The notes: generated from the letters alone by a model not told the origin. DNA of 64,000 nt from Vicia villosa (GCF_029867415.1 NC_081185.1:70317156-70381155); one strand, 5' to 3'; positions 1 through 10,286 are shown, numbered from the stretch's first letter. Numbers and translations: made by a program.

Positions 1-140
1 TCGTCTTGTGATCCATTGTTTCCGCTGTGCTTCGAAGGTTCTCAATCTCCCCCATTGCTTCAATCAATTTCTTGATTCTTTCTTGCCATTATTTCTGTTT
101 CTCCTTTCGCAACCTTCCTTTTCTCCTTCCTTTTCCCATC

Positions 141-1025
141 ATGTCTGCCACCACTGAAGGTAGCGTTCATGGCGAATCTGGTTTTCGCAATCATCAGAAG
201 GGTTATCAAACAGACACTCTCAACCCTTACTTCATGCATCCGAATGAAAACCCTGCCTTGATTCTCGTCACTCCTCCACTTTCCAGCAATAACTACCACT
301 CGTGGTCTCGCTCCATGACCATGGCACTACGATCCAAGAACAAGCTGCACTTCATCAATGGTGCACTGCCTCGCCCTACAGATCTTGATTTCAACTCAAT
401 TGCGTGGGATCGGTGCAACACTATGATTATGTCGTGGATCAAGAACTCAGTGGAACTGGAAATCGCTCAGAGCATTCTTTGGATGGACAATGCAGCTGAC
501 ATGTGGACTGAATTAAAGGAAAGATTTTACCAAGGTGATGTGTTTCGAATTTCAGATATTCAGGAAGAAATTTGCACTTTGAAACAAGGTGATTCTTCCA
601 TTTCTTCATACTATACAAAACTGAAAATTTTGTGGCAAGAACTTGACAACTTTCGCCCTATTCCGGAATGTGACTGTGTCACAACTTGTCAAGCTATCTC
701 CAAGATTCGTGCCTATAAGGATAGTGATCAAGTCATTCGTTTTTTGAAAGGTTTAAATGATCAGTATGCAGCTACTCGTTCACAGATCATGTTAATGGAC
801 CCATTACCAAATATTTGCAAAGTGTATTCCTTACTTGTTCAACAAGAAAGACAAACTGGCACTCCCCTGGATGAGTCAAAAATCTTGGTGACTCCCACTA
901 ATGGCAATCGTGATTCTCATCCCAGATCTCAGCATAGCAACAGAGGCAGAGGCAGCTCTAGGGGAGGTCGATCCTATGGTGGTAGAGGTAGAGGAAATAG
1001 AGTATGCACACACTGTGGTATGACC
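141..1025 (+). pseudogene. gag: Element A gag, N-terminal part (cut by element B)
   Basis: This is the capsid-type protein of a copia retrotransposon. An in-frame ATG exists at 27, but the ATG at 141 (MSATTEGS) is the likelier start, because the residues before it are hydrophobic and low-complexity and the capsid homology only begins after it. The motif 'NNYHSWSRSMTMALRSKNK' is typical of the gag N-terminal domain of plant copia elements. A Gly/Arg-rich stretch (roughly residues 250-285) precedes the zinc knuckle. Only the first half of the knuckle, CTHCGMT, is present here. The rest (NHTIDSCFKKHG) is at 10287, after element B. The apparent stop at 1029-1031 lies in the first bases of B's LTR and is not native. 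Confidence 0.88.
1021..1025. repeat. Target site duplication of element B, left copy (tgacc)
   Basis: The 5 bp before the LTR's TG are repeated exactly after the 3' LTR's CA at 10287-10291. Counting only one copy, the zinc-knuckle codons of element A read continuously across the site. Confidence 0.95.
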
Positions 1026-2236
1026 TGTTAGAACAAGATTTGTTCTGATCAATTATCTTAGTTTTGATGATAACAATAATATGAATTTTGCTTAAGATAA
1101 TATGGTACTCTAATCCAATGCAATTTCCCTTTCAGGAAATATATATAAAGAGTATGCATAATTCAGCGCTCAGAAGCTTTGTCTCAAAGGGTTCAGCATG
1201 CAACATCAGAACATGGTCTGGCAAGACATCAGAAGATGGTCGAAGCAGAATCAGAACATGGGTCTATGGAAGCATCAGAAGAACATGAGATCAGAAGCAC
1301 TGAAGTTCTGATGGTATCACGCACAGAAGCACTTCAAGGTCAGAAGATCAGAAGATGCTATGCACCAAGCTGTTTGACTCTGATGATATTCAAACGTTGT
1401 ATTCACAAACATCAGATCAGAAGGAAGTACAAGTGGCAGGCTACGCTGACTGACAAAAGGAACGTTAAAAGCTATTAAAGGCTACGTCAGTAGACACAGC
1501 GTGAACAAGGCTCGAGGTAGTTGACAAAAGCGTATAACATTAAATGCGATGCTGTACGGAACACGCAAAGCATTAAATGCACTCAACGGTCATCTTCTCC
1601 AACGCCTATAAATATGAAGTTCTGATGAGAAGCAAGGTTAACGAATTCTACACCTATTCTGTGAATATCAACTTGCTGAAACGCTGTTCAATTCAAAGCT
1701 CAGAATCTTCATCTTCATCAAAGCTCACTACATTGCTGTTGTAATATATTAGTGAGATTAAGCTTAAACGTTAAGAGAAATATCACAGTTTGTGATTATA
1801 GCTTTCAAGAAGCAATTGTAATACTCTTAGAATTGATTACATTAAGTTGTAAGGAACTAGAGTGATCGTGTGGATCAGTATACTCTAGGAAGTCTTAGAG
1901 GTTATCTAAGCAGGTTGTAACTAGAGTGATCGTGTGGATCAGTATACTCTAGAAAGTCTTAGAGGGTATCTAAGCAGTTGTTCCTGGAGTGATCAGTGTG
2001 TGATCAGAAGACTCTGGAAGACTTAGTTGCTGACTAAGTGGAGAACCATTGTAATCCGTGCGATTAGTGGATTAAATCCTCAGTTGAGGTAAATCATCTC
2101 TGCGGGGGTGGACTGGAGTAGTTTAGTTAACAACGAACCAGGATAAAAATAACTGTGCAATTTATTTTTATCTGTCAAGTTTTTTAAAGCTACACTTATT
2201 CAAACCCCCCCTTTCTAAGTGTTTTTCTATCCTTCA
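1026..2236 (+). repeat. Element B 5' LTR
   Basis: It starts TGTTAGAAC and ends TCCTTCA. A TATA box (tataaata) is at 1607-1614, so U3 is about 600 bp. The first part is crowded with TCAGAAG/TCAGAAC heptamers. A 62-64-bp tandem repeat lies at 1855-2035. The C-rich tract just before the end (about 2205-2215) and the sequence around 2040-2170 resemble the conserved 3' part of Sirevirus LTRs. Short ORFs across the LTR are not genes. Confidence 0.95.
1855..2035 (+). repeat. Short tandem repeat in element B LTR
   Basis: Two close copies and one diverged copy of a 55-64-bp unit built on 'ctagagtgatcgtgtggat' (unit starts near 1855, 1919 and 1981). The unit recurs at 9905-10085 in the 3' LTR. It lies downstream of the TATA box, so it would be transcribed in the R or U5 part. 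Confidence 0.85.
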
Positions 2237-2238
2237 AT

Positions 2239-2250
2239 TGGCATCAGAGC
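2239..2250 (+). other. Element B primer binding site (initiator tRNA-Met type)
   Basis: The sequence tggcatcagagc starts 2 bp after the LTR end. It differs at one base from the usual plant iMet primer site tggtatcagagc. Confidence 0.88.
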
Positions 2251-2322
2251 GCCGGTTCTAAGGTGCAAGCACTTAACCGTGTTTAGAAAAGATTCAGGAA
2301 GAGAAAAACGCTTCAGTAAAAG

Positions 2323-4242
2323 ATGGTTGATGAAACTGCAAAGTCTACACCTGCATCTACATCTGGCTCTGCTGAGCAACACAACGGTAACAATGGTTAT
2401 ACTAGACCGCCGGTATTTGATGGTGAAAACTTTGAATACTGGAAAGACAAACTGGAAAGTTACTTTCTTGGTCTAGATGGTGATCTATGGGATCTTCTGA
2501 TGGATGGTTACAAACATCCAGTAAATGCCAGTGGCGTAAAGCTGACAAGGCAAGAAATGAATGATGATCAGAAGAAGCTTTTCAGGAATCATCATAAATG
2601 CAGAACTGTTTTGCTGAATGCGATCTCTCATGCTGAGTATGAGAAGATATCTAACAGGGAAACGACCTATGACATATATGAGTCCTTGAAAATGACTCAT
2701 GAAGGAAATGCTCAAGTCAAGGAGACTAAAGCTCTCGCTTTAATCCAGAAGTATGAAGCCTTCAAGATGGAGGATGATGAAGACATTGAAAAGATGTTTT
2801 CAAGATTTCAAACTCTTACTGCTGGATTGAGAGTTCTTGACAAGGGATACACCAAGGCTGATCACGTAAAGAAGATCATCAGAAGCTTACCCAGAAGATG
2901 GGGTCCTATGGTGACTGCATTCAAGATTGCAAAGAATCTGAATGAAGTTTCTCTGGAAGAGCTTATCAGTGCCTTGAGAAGCCATGAAATAGAGCTGGAC
3001 GCAAATGAGCCTCAAAAGAAAGGTAAGTCTATTGCATTAAAATCCAATATCAAGAAATGCACTAACGCTTTTCAGGCTAGAGAAGAAGATCCTGAAGAAT
3101 CAGAATCTGAAGAAGAAGATGAGCTGTCCTTGATCTCCAGAAGGCTAAATCAACTCTGGAAGAACAAGCAAAAGAAGTTCAGAGGCGTCAGAAGTTCAAA
3201 GAAATTTGAACGTGGAGAATCTTCTGATGACAGAAGATTTGACAAGAAGAAGGTCATGTGCTATGAATGCAATGAGCCTGGACACTTCAAGAATGAATGT
3301 CCAAAACTTCAAAAGGAAAATCCCAAGAAGAAGTTTCATAAGAAGAAAGGTCTTATGGCAACCTGGGATGAGTCAGAAGATGATTCAGACTCTGAAGATG
3401 AGCAGGCTAACTGTGCGCTGATGGCGACAGAAGATGACGGATCAGAATCTACATCAGAATCAGATTCTGAAGAGGTATTTTCTGAACTTACTAGAGATGA
3501 GTTAGTTTCCAGTCTAACTGAACTTCTGGAATTCAAGTCTCAGATTAGTCTCAAATACAAAAAGCTGAAAAAGCTATTTGAATTTGAAACAAAGAAGCTT
3601 GAGTTGGAGAATTCTGAATTAAAAGAAAAACTTTTAAAATTATCCAATAATGTTGGATCTCCTTCTGATTCAGAAAAATCCACTCCTAGTCTAAACCATA
3701 TTCTGAAAGAATATGATTTAAGTTTCAGGAAGTTCTTATCTAGAAGTATTGGCAGAAGTCAGCTAGCTTCTATGATATATGCTGTGTCTGGAAACAAAAG
3801 AGTTGGCATTGGTTTTGAGGGTGAAACCCCATACAAACTTGAACCTGTTGATGAAATGAAATTCACATACAAGCCATTGTATGATCAGTTCAAGTATGGC
3901 CACTCCCATGATATTAGGCACACTTCACATGCTCAAAGTTTTCACATAACACACACCAAAAAGCATGTGACACAACCTAGGAAATATCATGAAACTCACA
4001 TTAAGAATTATCATGCTGTTCCTTCTATTGCTTACAATGTTAAACCCAAGTTCAATCAGAACTTGAGAAAATCTAACAAGAAAGGACCCAAGAAGATGTG
4101 GGTACCTAAGGATAAGATTATTCCTATTGCAGATATCCTTGACTGCAAAAAGGACAAAGCACAACATGTCATGGTACCTGGACTCTGGATGCTCACGTCA
4201 CATGACAGGAAGAAGGTCTATGTTCCAAGATCTGGTGCTTAA
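2323..4242 (+). CDS. gag: Element B Gag (639 aa)
   Basis: Gag is the structural protein that forms the retrotransposon particle and packages its RNA. The N-terminal region (PPVFDGENFEYWKDKLESYF, about residues 27-46) is the gag domain of Sirevirus-type copia elements. A CCHC zinc knuckle, CYECNEPGHFKNEC, lies near residue 313. It is followed by a long acidic Ser/Glu-rich region and a predicted coiled coil (LEFKSQISLKYKKLKKLFEF onward, about residues 402-445). The length is large for copia gag, as expected for Sireviruses. The ATG at 2323 is the first in frame after the primer site. The ORF ends 116 nt inside the pol ORF, which is in the +1 frame. Confidence 0.93.
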   Translation: MVDETAKSTPASTSGSAEQHNGNNGYTRPPVFDGENFEYWKDKLESYFLGLDGDLWDLLMDGYKHPVNASGVKLTRQEMNDDQKKLFRNHHKCRTVLLNAISHAEYEKISNRETTYDIYESLKMTHEGNAQVKETKALALIQKYEAFKMEDDEDIEKMFSRFQTLTAGLRVLDKGYTKADHVKKIIRSLPRRWGPMVTAFKIAKNLNEVSLEELISALRSHEIELDANEPQKKGKSIALKSNIKKCTNAFQAREEDPEESESEEEDELSLISRRLNQLWKNKQKKFRGVRSSKKFERGESSDDRRFDKKKVMCYECNEPGHFKNECPKLQKENPKKKFHKKKGLMATWDESEDDSDSEDEQANCALMATEDDGSESTSESDSEEVFSELTRDELVSSLTELLEFKSQISLKYKKLKKLFEFETKKLELENSELKEKLLKLSNNVGSPSDSEKSTPSLNHILKEYDLSFRKFLSRSIGRSQLASMIYAVSGNKRVGIGFEGETPYKLEPVDEMKFTYKPLYDQFKYGHSHDIRHTSHAQSFHITHTKKHVTQPRKYHETHIKNYHAVPSIAYNVKPKFNQNLRKSNKKGPKKMWVPKDKIIPIADILDCKKDKAQHVMVPGLWMLTSHDRKKVYVPRSGA

Positions 4243-7200
4243 GTCTGGTGGAGAAGTCAAGTTTGGAGGAGATCAGAAGGGCAAGATAATTGGCTCTGGA
4301 ACTATAAAGTCTGGTAACTCTCCTTCCATTTCTAATGTACTTCTTGTAGAAGGATTAACACATAACCTCTTATCTATCAGTCAATTGAGTGACAATGGTT
4401 ATGATATAATCTTTAATCAAAAGTCTTGCAAGGCTGTAAATCAGAAGGATGGCTCAATCCTATTTACAGGCAAGAGGAAGAACAACATTTATAAGACAGA
4501 TCTGCAAGATCTTATGAGTCAGAAGGTGACTTGTCTTATGTCTGTTTCTGAAGAGCAGTGGGTCTGGCACAGAAGATTAGGTCATGCTAGTTTGAGAAAG
4601 ATTTCTCAGATTAACAAACTGGATCTTGTCAGAGGACTCCCTAATCTGAAATTCAAATCAGATGCTCTTTGTGAAGCATGTCAGAAGGGCAAGTTCTCCA
4701 AACCTGCATTCAAGTCCAAGAATGTTGTTTCTACCTCAAGGCCATTAGAACTCTTGCACATTGATCTGTTTGGCCCAGTCAAAACAGCATCTGTCAGAGG
4801 GAAGAAATATGGATTAGTTATCGTAGATGATTATAGCCGCTGGACGTGGGTAAAATTCTTGAAACACAAGGATGAGACTCATTCAGTGTTCTTTGATTTC
4901 TGCATTCAGATTCAATCTGAAAAAGAGTGTAAAATCATAAAGGTCAGAAGTGATCATGGTGGTGAATTTGAGAACAGATCCTTTGAAGAATTCTTCAAAG
5001 AAAATGGTATTGCCCATGATTTCTCTTGTCCTAGAACTCCACAGCAAAATGGAGTTGTAGAACGAAAGAATAGGACTCTGCAAGAAATGGCCAGAACCAT
5101 GATCAATGAAACCAATATGGCTAAGCATTTCTGGGCAGAAGCAATAAACACTGCATGCTATATTCAGAATAGAATCTCTATCAGACCTATTCTAAATAAG
5201 ACTCCTTATGAATTGTGGAAGAATAAAAAGCCCAACATTTCATATTTCCATCCTTTTGGATGTGTATGCTTTATTCTGAACACTAAAGATCATCTTGGTA
5301 AGTTTGATTCCAAAGCACAAAAATGTTTCCTTCTTGGATATTCTGAACGCTCAAAAGGCTACAGAGTATACAATACTGAAACATTGGTTGTGGAAGAATC
5401 AATCAATATCAGGTTTGATGATAAGCTTGGTTCTGAAAAACCAAAGCAGTTTGATAATTTTGCAGATTGTGATATTGATATATCAGAAGTTGTTGAGCCA
5501 AGAAGCAACGCATCAGAAGCAGAGCTTCTCAGAAGCAAAGAATCGGAAGATCAAGTATCAGCTTCTCTGGAGAATCTAAACATTTCTGAAGAACCATCTG
5601 TCAGAAGATCATCCAGACTCATCTCTGGTCATTCAGAAGATGTCATTCTTGGAAAGAAGGATGATCCAATCAGAACAAGAGCATTCCTTAAGAATAATGC
5701 AGACTGTCAATTAGGTCTTGTATCCTTGATCGAGCCAACTTCTGTTGATCATGCTCTAGAAGATCAAGACTGGATAATTGCTATGCAAGAAGAACTAAAT
5801 CAGTTTACAAGGAATGATGTTTGGGATCTTGTTCCTAGACCAGATGGATTCAATATAATCGGTACAAAATGGGTCTTCAGAAACAAGCTCAGTGAGAAAG
5901 GTGAAGTGGTAAGGAACAAAGCCAGACTGGTGGCTCAGGGTTATAGTCAGCAAGAAGGGATTGACTATACAGAAACCTTTGCACCAGTGGCCAGGTTAGA
6001 ATCTATTCGTCTATTAATTTCATTTGCCACTCAACATAACATCACTCTCTATCAGATGGATGTTAAAAGTGCCTTCTTAAATGGTTATATAGATGAAGAA
6101 GTTTATGTCCATCAACCTCCTGGTTTTGAAGACTCTATGTCTCCTAATCATGTTTTTAAACTAAAGAAATCGTTGTATGGATTGAAACAAGCTCCCAGAG
6201 CTTGGTATGAACGCTTAAGTTCTTTCCTTCTGGATAATGGTTTCACTAGAGGAAAAGTGGACACTACTCTCTTTTGTAAAACCTTTAAAAGGGATATGTT
6301 AATTTGTCAAATATATGTAGATGATATTATTTTTGGAACATCTAATGCTACACTTGGAAAGGAGTTTGCTGAGTCTATGCAGGCTGAGTTTGAAATGAGC
6401 ATGATGGGAGAACTCAAGTATTTCCTTGGAATACAAATAAATCAAACATCAGAAGGAACGTATGTTCACCAAACCAAGTATGTGAGGGAACTTCTGAAGA
6501 AGTTTAATCTTCTAGACTGCAAAGAAGCCAAAACTCCTATGCATCCAACATGCATCCTAGGTAAGGATGAGGTAAGTAAGAAGGTAGATCAGAAGTTATA
6601 CAGAGGTATGATTGGATCTCTTCTATATTTGACTGCTTCTAGACCTGACATTCTGTTCAGTGTTTGTTTGTGTGCTAGATTCCAATCAGATCCTAGAGAA
6701 TCTCATTTAACTGCTGTTAAGAGAATTCTAAGGTATCTGAAAGGTACTACTAATGTTGGCTTAGTTTACAGAAAATCTAAAGAATACAACTTAGTAGGAT
6801 TCTGCGATGCTGACTATGCTGGAGACAGAATTGAAAGAAAGAGTACTTCAGGAAGTTGCCAATTTCTTGGAAGTCACTTGATCTCCTGGTATAGCAAGAA
6901 GCAAGCAACTATTGCTCTATCAACAACAGAAGCAGAATATGTCGCTGCTGCTGGTTGCAGTACACCGATGCTCTGGATGAAGAGTCAGTTAGAAGATTAT
7001 CAGATATATGAGAGTAACATTCCTATATTCTGTGATAATACTTCTGCTATATGTTTATCTAAGAATCCTATTCTTCATTCAAAGGCTAAACATATTGAGA
7101 TTAAACATCATTTCATAAGGGACTATGTTCAGAAGGGTGTTATATCTTTAAACTTTGTGGATACAGACCATCAATGGGCTGATATCTTTACAAAACCCCT

Positions 7201-7261
7201 GGCTGAAGATAGGTTTAAGTTCATCCTGAAGAACATCAGTATGGATTTATGCCCAGAATGA
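4127..7261 (+). CDS. pol: Element B Pol (protease, integrase, RT, RNase H)
   Basis: This polyprotein makes and inserts the cDNA copy. The marked start is only the first possible start in an open frame; the real product is probably a Gag-Pol fusion or a separately decoded Pol. In order, counting from 4127: protease WYLDSGCSRHMTG (~16), pre-integrase WHRRLGHAS (~147), integrase with D in HIDLFGPV (~213), D in VRSDHGGEF (~275) and E in NGVVERKNRT (~310). RT follows with YQMDVKSAFLNGY (~643) and YVDDIIFG (~730). RNase H follows with GFCDADYAGD (~890) and STTEAEYVA (~932), then DIFTKPLAEDRF. No stop or missing catalytic residue is seen. The frame is +1 relative to gag, with at least 116 nt of overlap. 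Confidence 0.95.
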   Translation: MQISLTAKRTKHNMSWYLDSGCSRHMTGRRSMFQDLVLKSGGEVKFGGDQKGKIIGSGTIKSGNSPSISNVLLVEGLTHNLLSISQLSDNGYDIIFNQKSCKAVNQKDGSILFTGKRKNNIYKTDLQDLMSQKVTCLMSVSEEQWVWHRRLGHASLRKISQINKLDLVRGLPNLKFKSDALCEACQKGKFSKPAFKSKNVVSTSRPLELLHIDLFGPVKTASVRGKKYGLVIVDDYSRWTWVKFLKHKDETHSVFFDFCIQIQSEKECKIIKVRSDHGGEFENRSFEEFFKENGIAHDFSCPRTPQQNGVVERKNRTLQEMARTMINETNMAKHFWAEAINTACYIQNRISIRPILNKTPYELWKNKKPNISYFHPFGCVCFILNTKDHLGKFDSKAQKCFLLGYSERSKGYRVYNTETLVVEESINIRFDDKLGSEKPKQFDNFADCDIDISEVVEPRSNASEAELLRSKESEDQVSASLENLNISEEPSVRRSSRLISGHSEDVILGKKDDPIRTRAFLKNNADCQLGLVSLIEPTSVDHALEDQDWIIAMQEELNQFTRNDVWDLVPRPDGFNIIGTKWVFRNKLSEKGEVVRNKARLVAQGYSQQEGIDYTETFAPVARLESIRLLISFATQHNITLYQMDVKSAFLNGYIDEEVYVHQPPGFEDSMSPNHVFKLKKSLYGLKQAPRAWYERLSSFLLDNGFTRGKVDTTLFCKTFKRDMLICQIYVDDIIFGTSNATLGKEFAESMQAEFEMSMMGELKYFLGIQINQTSEGTYVHQTKYVRELLKKFNLLDCKEAKTPMHPTCILGKDEVSKKVDQKLYRGMIGSLLYLTASRPDILFSVCLCARFQSDPRESHLTAVKRILRYLKGTTNVGLVYRKSKEYNLVGFCDADYAGDRIERKSTSGSCQFLGSHLISWYSKKQATIALSTTEAEYVAAAGCSTPMLWMKSQLEDYQIYESNIPIFCDNTSAICLSKNPILHSKAKHIEIKHHFIRDYVQKGVISLNFVDTDHQWADIFTKPLAEDRFKFILKNISMDLCPE

Positions 7262-7782
7262 GAAGATGAGAAGTTCTTATGTATGAGTATCTTCTGAAAT
7301 GAAAGTGGATTATTTTTTTATCAGAAGTTCTGATTGAAATCTTTTAGAAATTATGATTCGGTTATTACTAACGTTTCAGTGTCTAAGTTGATTCAGAACC
7401 TCTTTTAAAGCAAAACAGCTGTAACGTTGTATCTCGGGATGGTAAACCTGTCGTTACTGTTCATGGATAAGCGCGCGTGCAGTTGAAGGGACGCCGACCA
7501 TAGGTAACTGTGCTAGTCACCTCATTTGTCTTTATTATCTCTCCTCATGTCACGTAACATTAAATGCTATCCATCATTTGTTTCATTTTATTTTCTTTTA
7601 AATACTCTTCAAACGTTTCTCCTTCCCTCTTATATTTTCTATATTACACTCTGTATTTGTTTTTCCTTCTCTATCTCTCTGCATTCCTCATAAAGTTTTT
7701 TTAAATCCTAGTTCAAACCTAGCATTCATCTTGAATCCTTTGTCTGGATCTCTTAATCTTGCTCTAAGCCTGTTGAAGATCT

Positions 7783-8016
7783 ATGACTCAAAGGCGGCAG
7801 ATCTCTGCATATCTCGGGATGGCTCTCCTAATACCTCTCAAGTCAGACCTCTTCTGTGATGTTGTTATCAACTTTCACCCAAAGACAGAAGACTTTCTTG
7901 AGTTATGGGAAGAGGTTAAGAATGATATTCTTAACTTCTATGTTAAGGGAAAGCCCCGTTTGCAACAGCAGTTCTCTGTCTGTGAACTGTCCCACTCTTC
8001 CTCTTTGGTCTCTTGA
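7783..8016 (+). CDS. Small unrecognised ORF in element B 3' region (77 aa)
   Basis: This is an open frame from ATG (MTQRRQISAYLGMALLIPLK...) to a stop at 8014-8016. I do not recognise it. It sits 0.5 kb after pol, where envelope-like ORFs occur in some Sireviruses, but it is far too short and lacks a transmembrane helix. It could be the N-terminal remnant of such an ORF or a chance frame. Confidence 0.2.
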   Translation: MTQRRQISAYLGMALLIPLKSDLFCDVVINFHPKTEDFLELWEEVKNDILNFYVKGKPRLQQQFSVCELSHSSSLVS

Positions 8017-8292
8017 ATCTCTCCTACAGTGGAGGTTCTAGTCTGGAAGACAAGAGTCCACAGGGATTCTTGATGGGTTGACACAGAATGTGTCTTGCTA
8101 GGGTTTTGTTTTTAATTTTTGTAGTCATTTCCTTTTGGGATGACTTTTTATGTATTTGCTAGGAATGTTTCTCATCTTGTTAAACATAGGAACCTTTTGT
8201 AATATCTTTTGATTATCAATGAAAAGTTTCTTTGTTTTATTTGTCGTTTTATTCATCTGAATCTTTTGATGTATTCTTTTTGATGATATGAC

Positions 8293-9075
8293 AAAAAAGG
8301 GGGAGAAAGATAAATGATAAATGATTTGATTAATCTATCAGTTGCTGGGTAAAGCTCCCACACATTTTCTAACAAGAACTGCAAGTTCTATATGGTTTAA
8401 GTGTTTTGCAGGTATAAAGAAGTGAAGAGAATCTTCAAAGCAAACACAAGAAGCAAAACCATAAGAAGTGTTATTCTGTAAAAGAATAAGCTCATGGAAA
8501 CTGAAGCAAGCTGAGTGCTGTCAAGCTTCAGAAATCAGAAGCTGTGATTGTTCTAAAGATCCAGAAAACTCAAGTTCTGAAGCTGTCCTAAATGGAAGCA
8601 GAAATCAGAAGCTGTGAATGTTCTGAAGATCAAAGAAATTCAAGTTCTGAAGCTGTCCTAAATGGAAGCAGAAATCAGAAGCTGTGAATGTTCTGAAGAT
8701 CAAAGAAATTCAAGTTCTGAAGTTGTCCTAGATGGAAGCAGGAATCAGAAGCTGTGAGTATTCTAAGGATCTAAAGAAGTTCTAGTTCTGAAGCTGTCCA
8801 ATGGAAGCAGAAGTCAGAAGCTACGAATTCGCTGAAGACAGAAGCTTATGTGATCGTCTCTACCGAAATAATCAGGGAAGTCTTTTATTAAAGTTCTTCG
8901 AGTATTTATTTCAGGGGGAGATTATTTATCTCAGGGGGAGATTGTTAATCTCAGGGGGAGACATATTCATATGCTTATGCTATAGCTGTGTAATTTGTCT
9001 TTTGCCGTCTACTCTTTCTGATCGCAAATTCATATCATTTATATATGTTTTTGTCATCATCAAAAAGGGGGAGAT
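8293..9075 (+). other. Multiple polypurine tracts of element B
   Basis: The functional tract aaaaagggggagat abuts the 3' LTR (9062-9075). Three copies of tcagggggaga spaced exactly 20 bp apart start at 8911, 8931 and 8951. A further tract, aaaaaagggggagaaag, is at 8293-8309. Repeated purine tracts upstream of the 3' LTR are a known Sirevirus hallmark. They could serve as extra plus-strand primers. Confidence 0.85.
8531..8808 (+). repeat. Four 70-bp tandem repeats in element B 3' region
   Basis: Units start at 8531, 8601, 8671 and 8741, each opening with 'g(a/g)aatcagaagctgtga'. The two middle units are almost identical, the outer ones are diverged, and a partial fifth unit begins near 8809. 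The units carry the same TCAGAAG / TTCTGAAG words that fill the LTR. Confidence 0.9.
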
Positions 9076-10286
9076 TGTTAGAACAAGATTTGTTCTGATC
9101 AATTATCTTAGTTTTGATGATAACAATAATATGAATTTTGCATAAGATAATATGGTACTCTTATCCAATGCAATTTCCCTTTCAGGAAATATATATAAAG
9201 AGTATGCATAATTCAGCGCTCAGAAGCTTTGTCTCAAAGGGTTCAGCATGCAACATCAGAACATGGTCTGGCAAGACATCAGAAGATGGTCGAAGCAGAA
9301 TCAGAACATGGGTCTATGGAAGCATCAGAAGAACATGAGATCAGAAGCACTGAAGTTCTGATGGTATCACGCACAGAAGCACTTCAAGGTCAGAAGATCA
9401 GAAGATGCTATGCACCAAGCTGTTTGACTCTGATGATATTCAAACGTTGTATTCACAAACATCAGATCAGAAGGAAGTACAAGTGGCAGGCTACGCTGAC
9501 TGACAAAAGGAACGTTAAAAGCTATTAAAGGCTACGTCAGTAGACACAGCGTGAACAAGGCTCGAGGTAGTTGACAAAAGCGTATAACATTAAATGCGAT
9601 GCTGTACGGAACACGCAAAGCATTAAATGCACTCAACGGTCATCTTCTCCAACGCCTATAAATATGAAGTTCTGATGAGAAGCAAGGTTAACGAATTCTA
9701 CACCTATTCTGTGAATATCAACTTGCTGAAACGCTGTTCAATTCAAAGCTCAGAATCTTCATCTTCATCAAAGCTCACTACATTGCTGTTGTAATATATT
9801 AATGAGATTAAGCTTAAACGTTAAGAGAAATATCACAGTTTGTGATTATAGCTTTCAAGAAGCAATTGTAATACTCTTAGAATTGATTACATTAAGTTGT
9901 AAGGAACTAGAGTGATCGTGTGGATCAGTATACTCTAGGAAGTCTTAGAGGTTATCTAAGCAGGTTGTAACTAGAGTGATCGTGTGGATCAGTATACTCT
10001 AGAAAGTCTTAGAGGGTATCTAAGCAGTTGTTCCTGGAGTGATCAGTGTGTGATCAGAAGACTCTGGAAGACTTAGTTGCTGACTAAGTGGAGAACCATT
10101 GTAATCCGTGCGATTAGTGGATTAAATCCTCAGTTGAGGTAAATCATCTCTGCGGGGGTGGACTGGAGTAGTTTAGTTAACAACGAACCAGGATAAAAAT
10201 AACTGTGCAATTTATTTTTATCTGTCAAGTTTTTTAAAGCTACACTTATTCAAACCCCCCCTTTCTAAGTGTTTTTCTATCCTTCA
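9076..10286 (+). repeat. Element B 3' LTR
   Basis: It is the same length as the 5' LTR with three visible substitutions, and the TATA box is at 9657-9664. It is preceded by the purine tract aaaaagggggagat and followed directly by the TSD and the resumed pol frame of element A. Confidence 0.95.

Larger units (their letters stand above)
7262..9075 (+). other. Element B long 3' untranslated region
   Basis: About 1.8 kb separates pol from the 3' LTR. Some Sireviruses carry an envelope-like ORF here. In this copy I find only a 77-codon ORF (7783-8016, starting MTQRRQISAY) with no recognised domain, no signal peptide and no membrane segment. The region also has a 70-bp tandem repeat (8531-8808) and five purine-tract copies. 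It may be a decayed third ORF or a purely regulatory 3' leader. Confidence 0.8.
1026..10286 (+). mobile_element. Sirevirus-type Ty1/copia element B, near intact
   Basis: Two 1211-bp LTRs (1026-2236 and 9076-10286) flank gag, pol and a long 3' untranslated region. The 5-bp target duplication tgacc (1021-1025 and 10287-10291) is exact. I count three differences between the LTRs (near 1092, 1112 and 1761), so the insertion is recent. Features that match the Sirevirus genus are a large gag with a coiled-coil tail, a long gap between pol and the 3' LTR, and several copies of the polypurine tract. Gag and pol are full length without internal stops. The element inserted into the gag of element A in the same orientation. 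Confidence 0.95.

Noticed and set aside
1088..1478. ORFs inside element B LTR (repeated at 9138-9528)
   Set aside because: Identical in both LTRs, upstream of the TATA box, with no recognisable domain.
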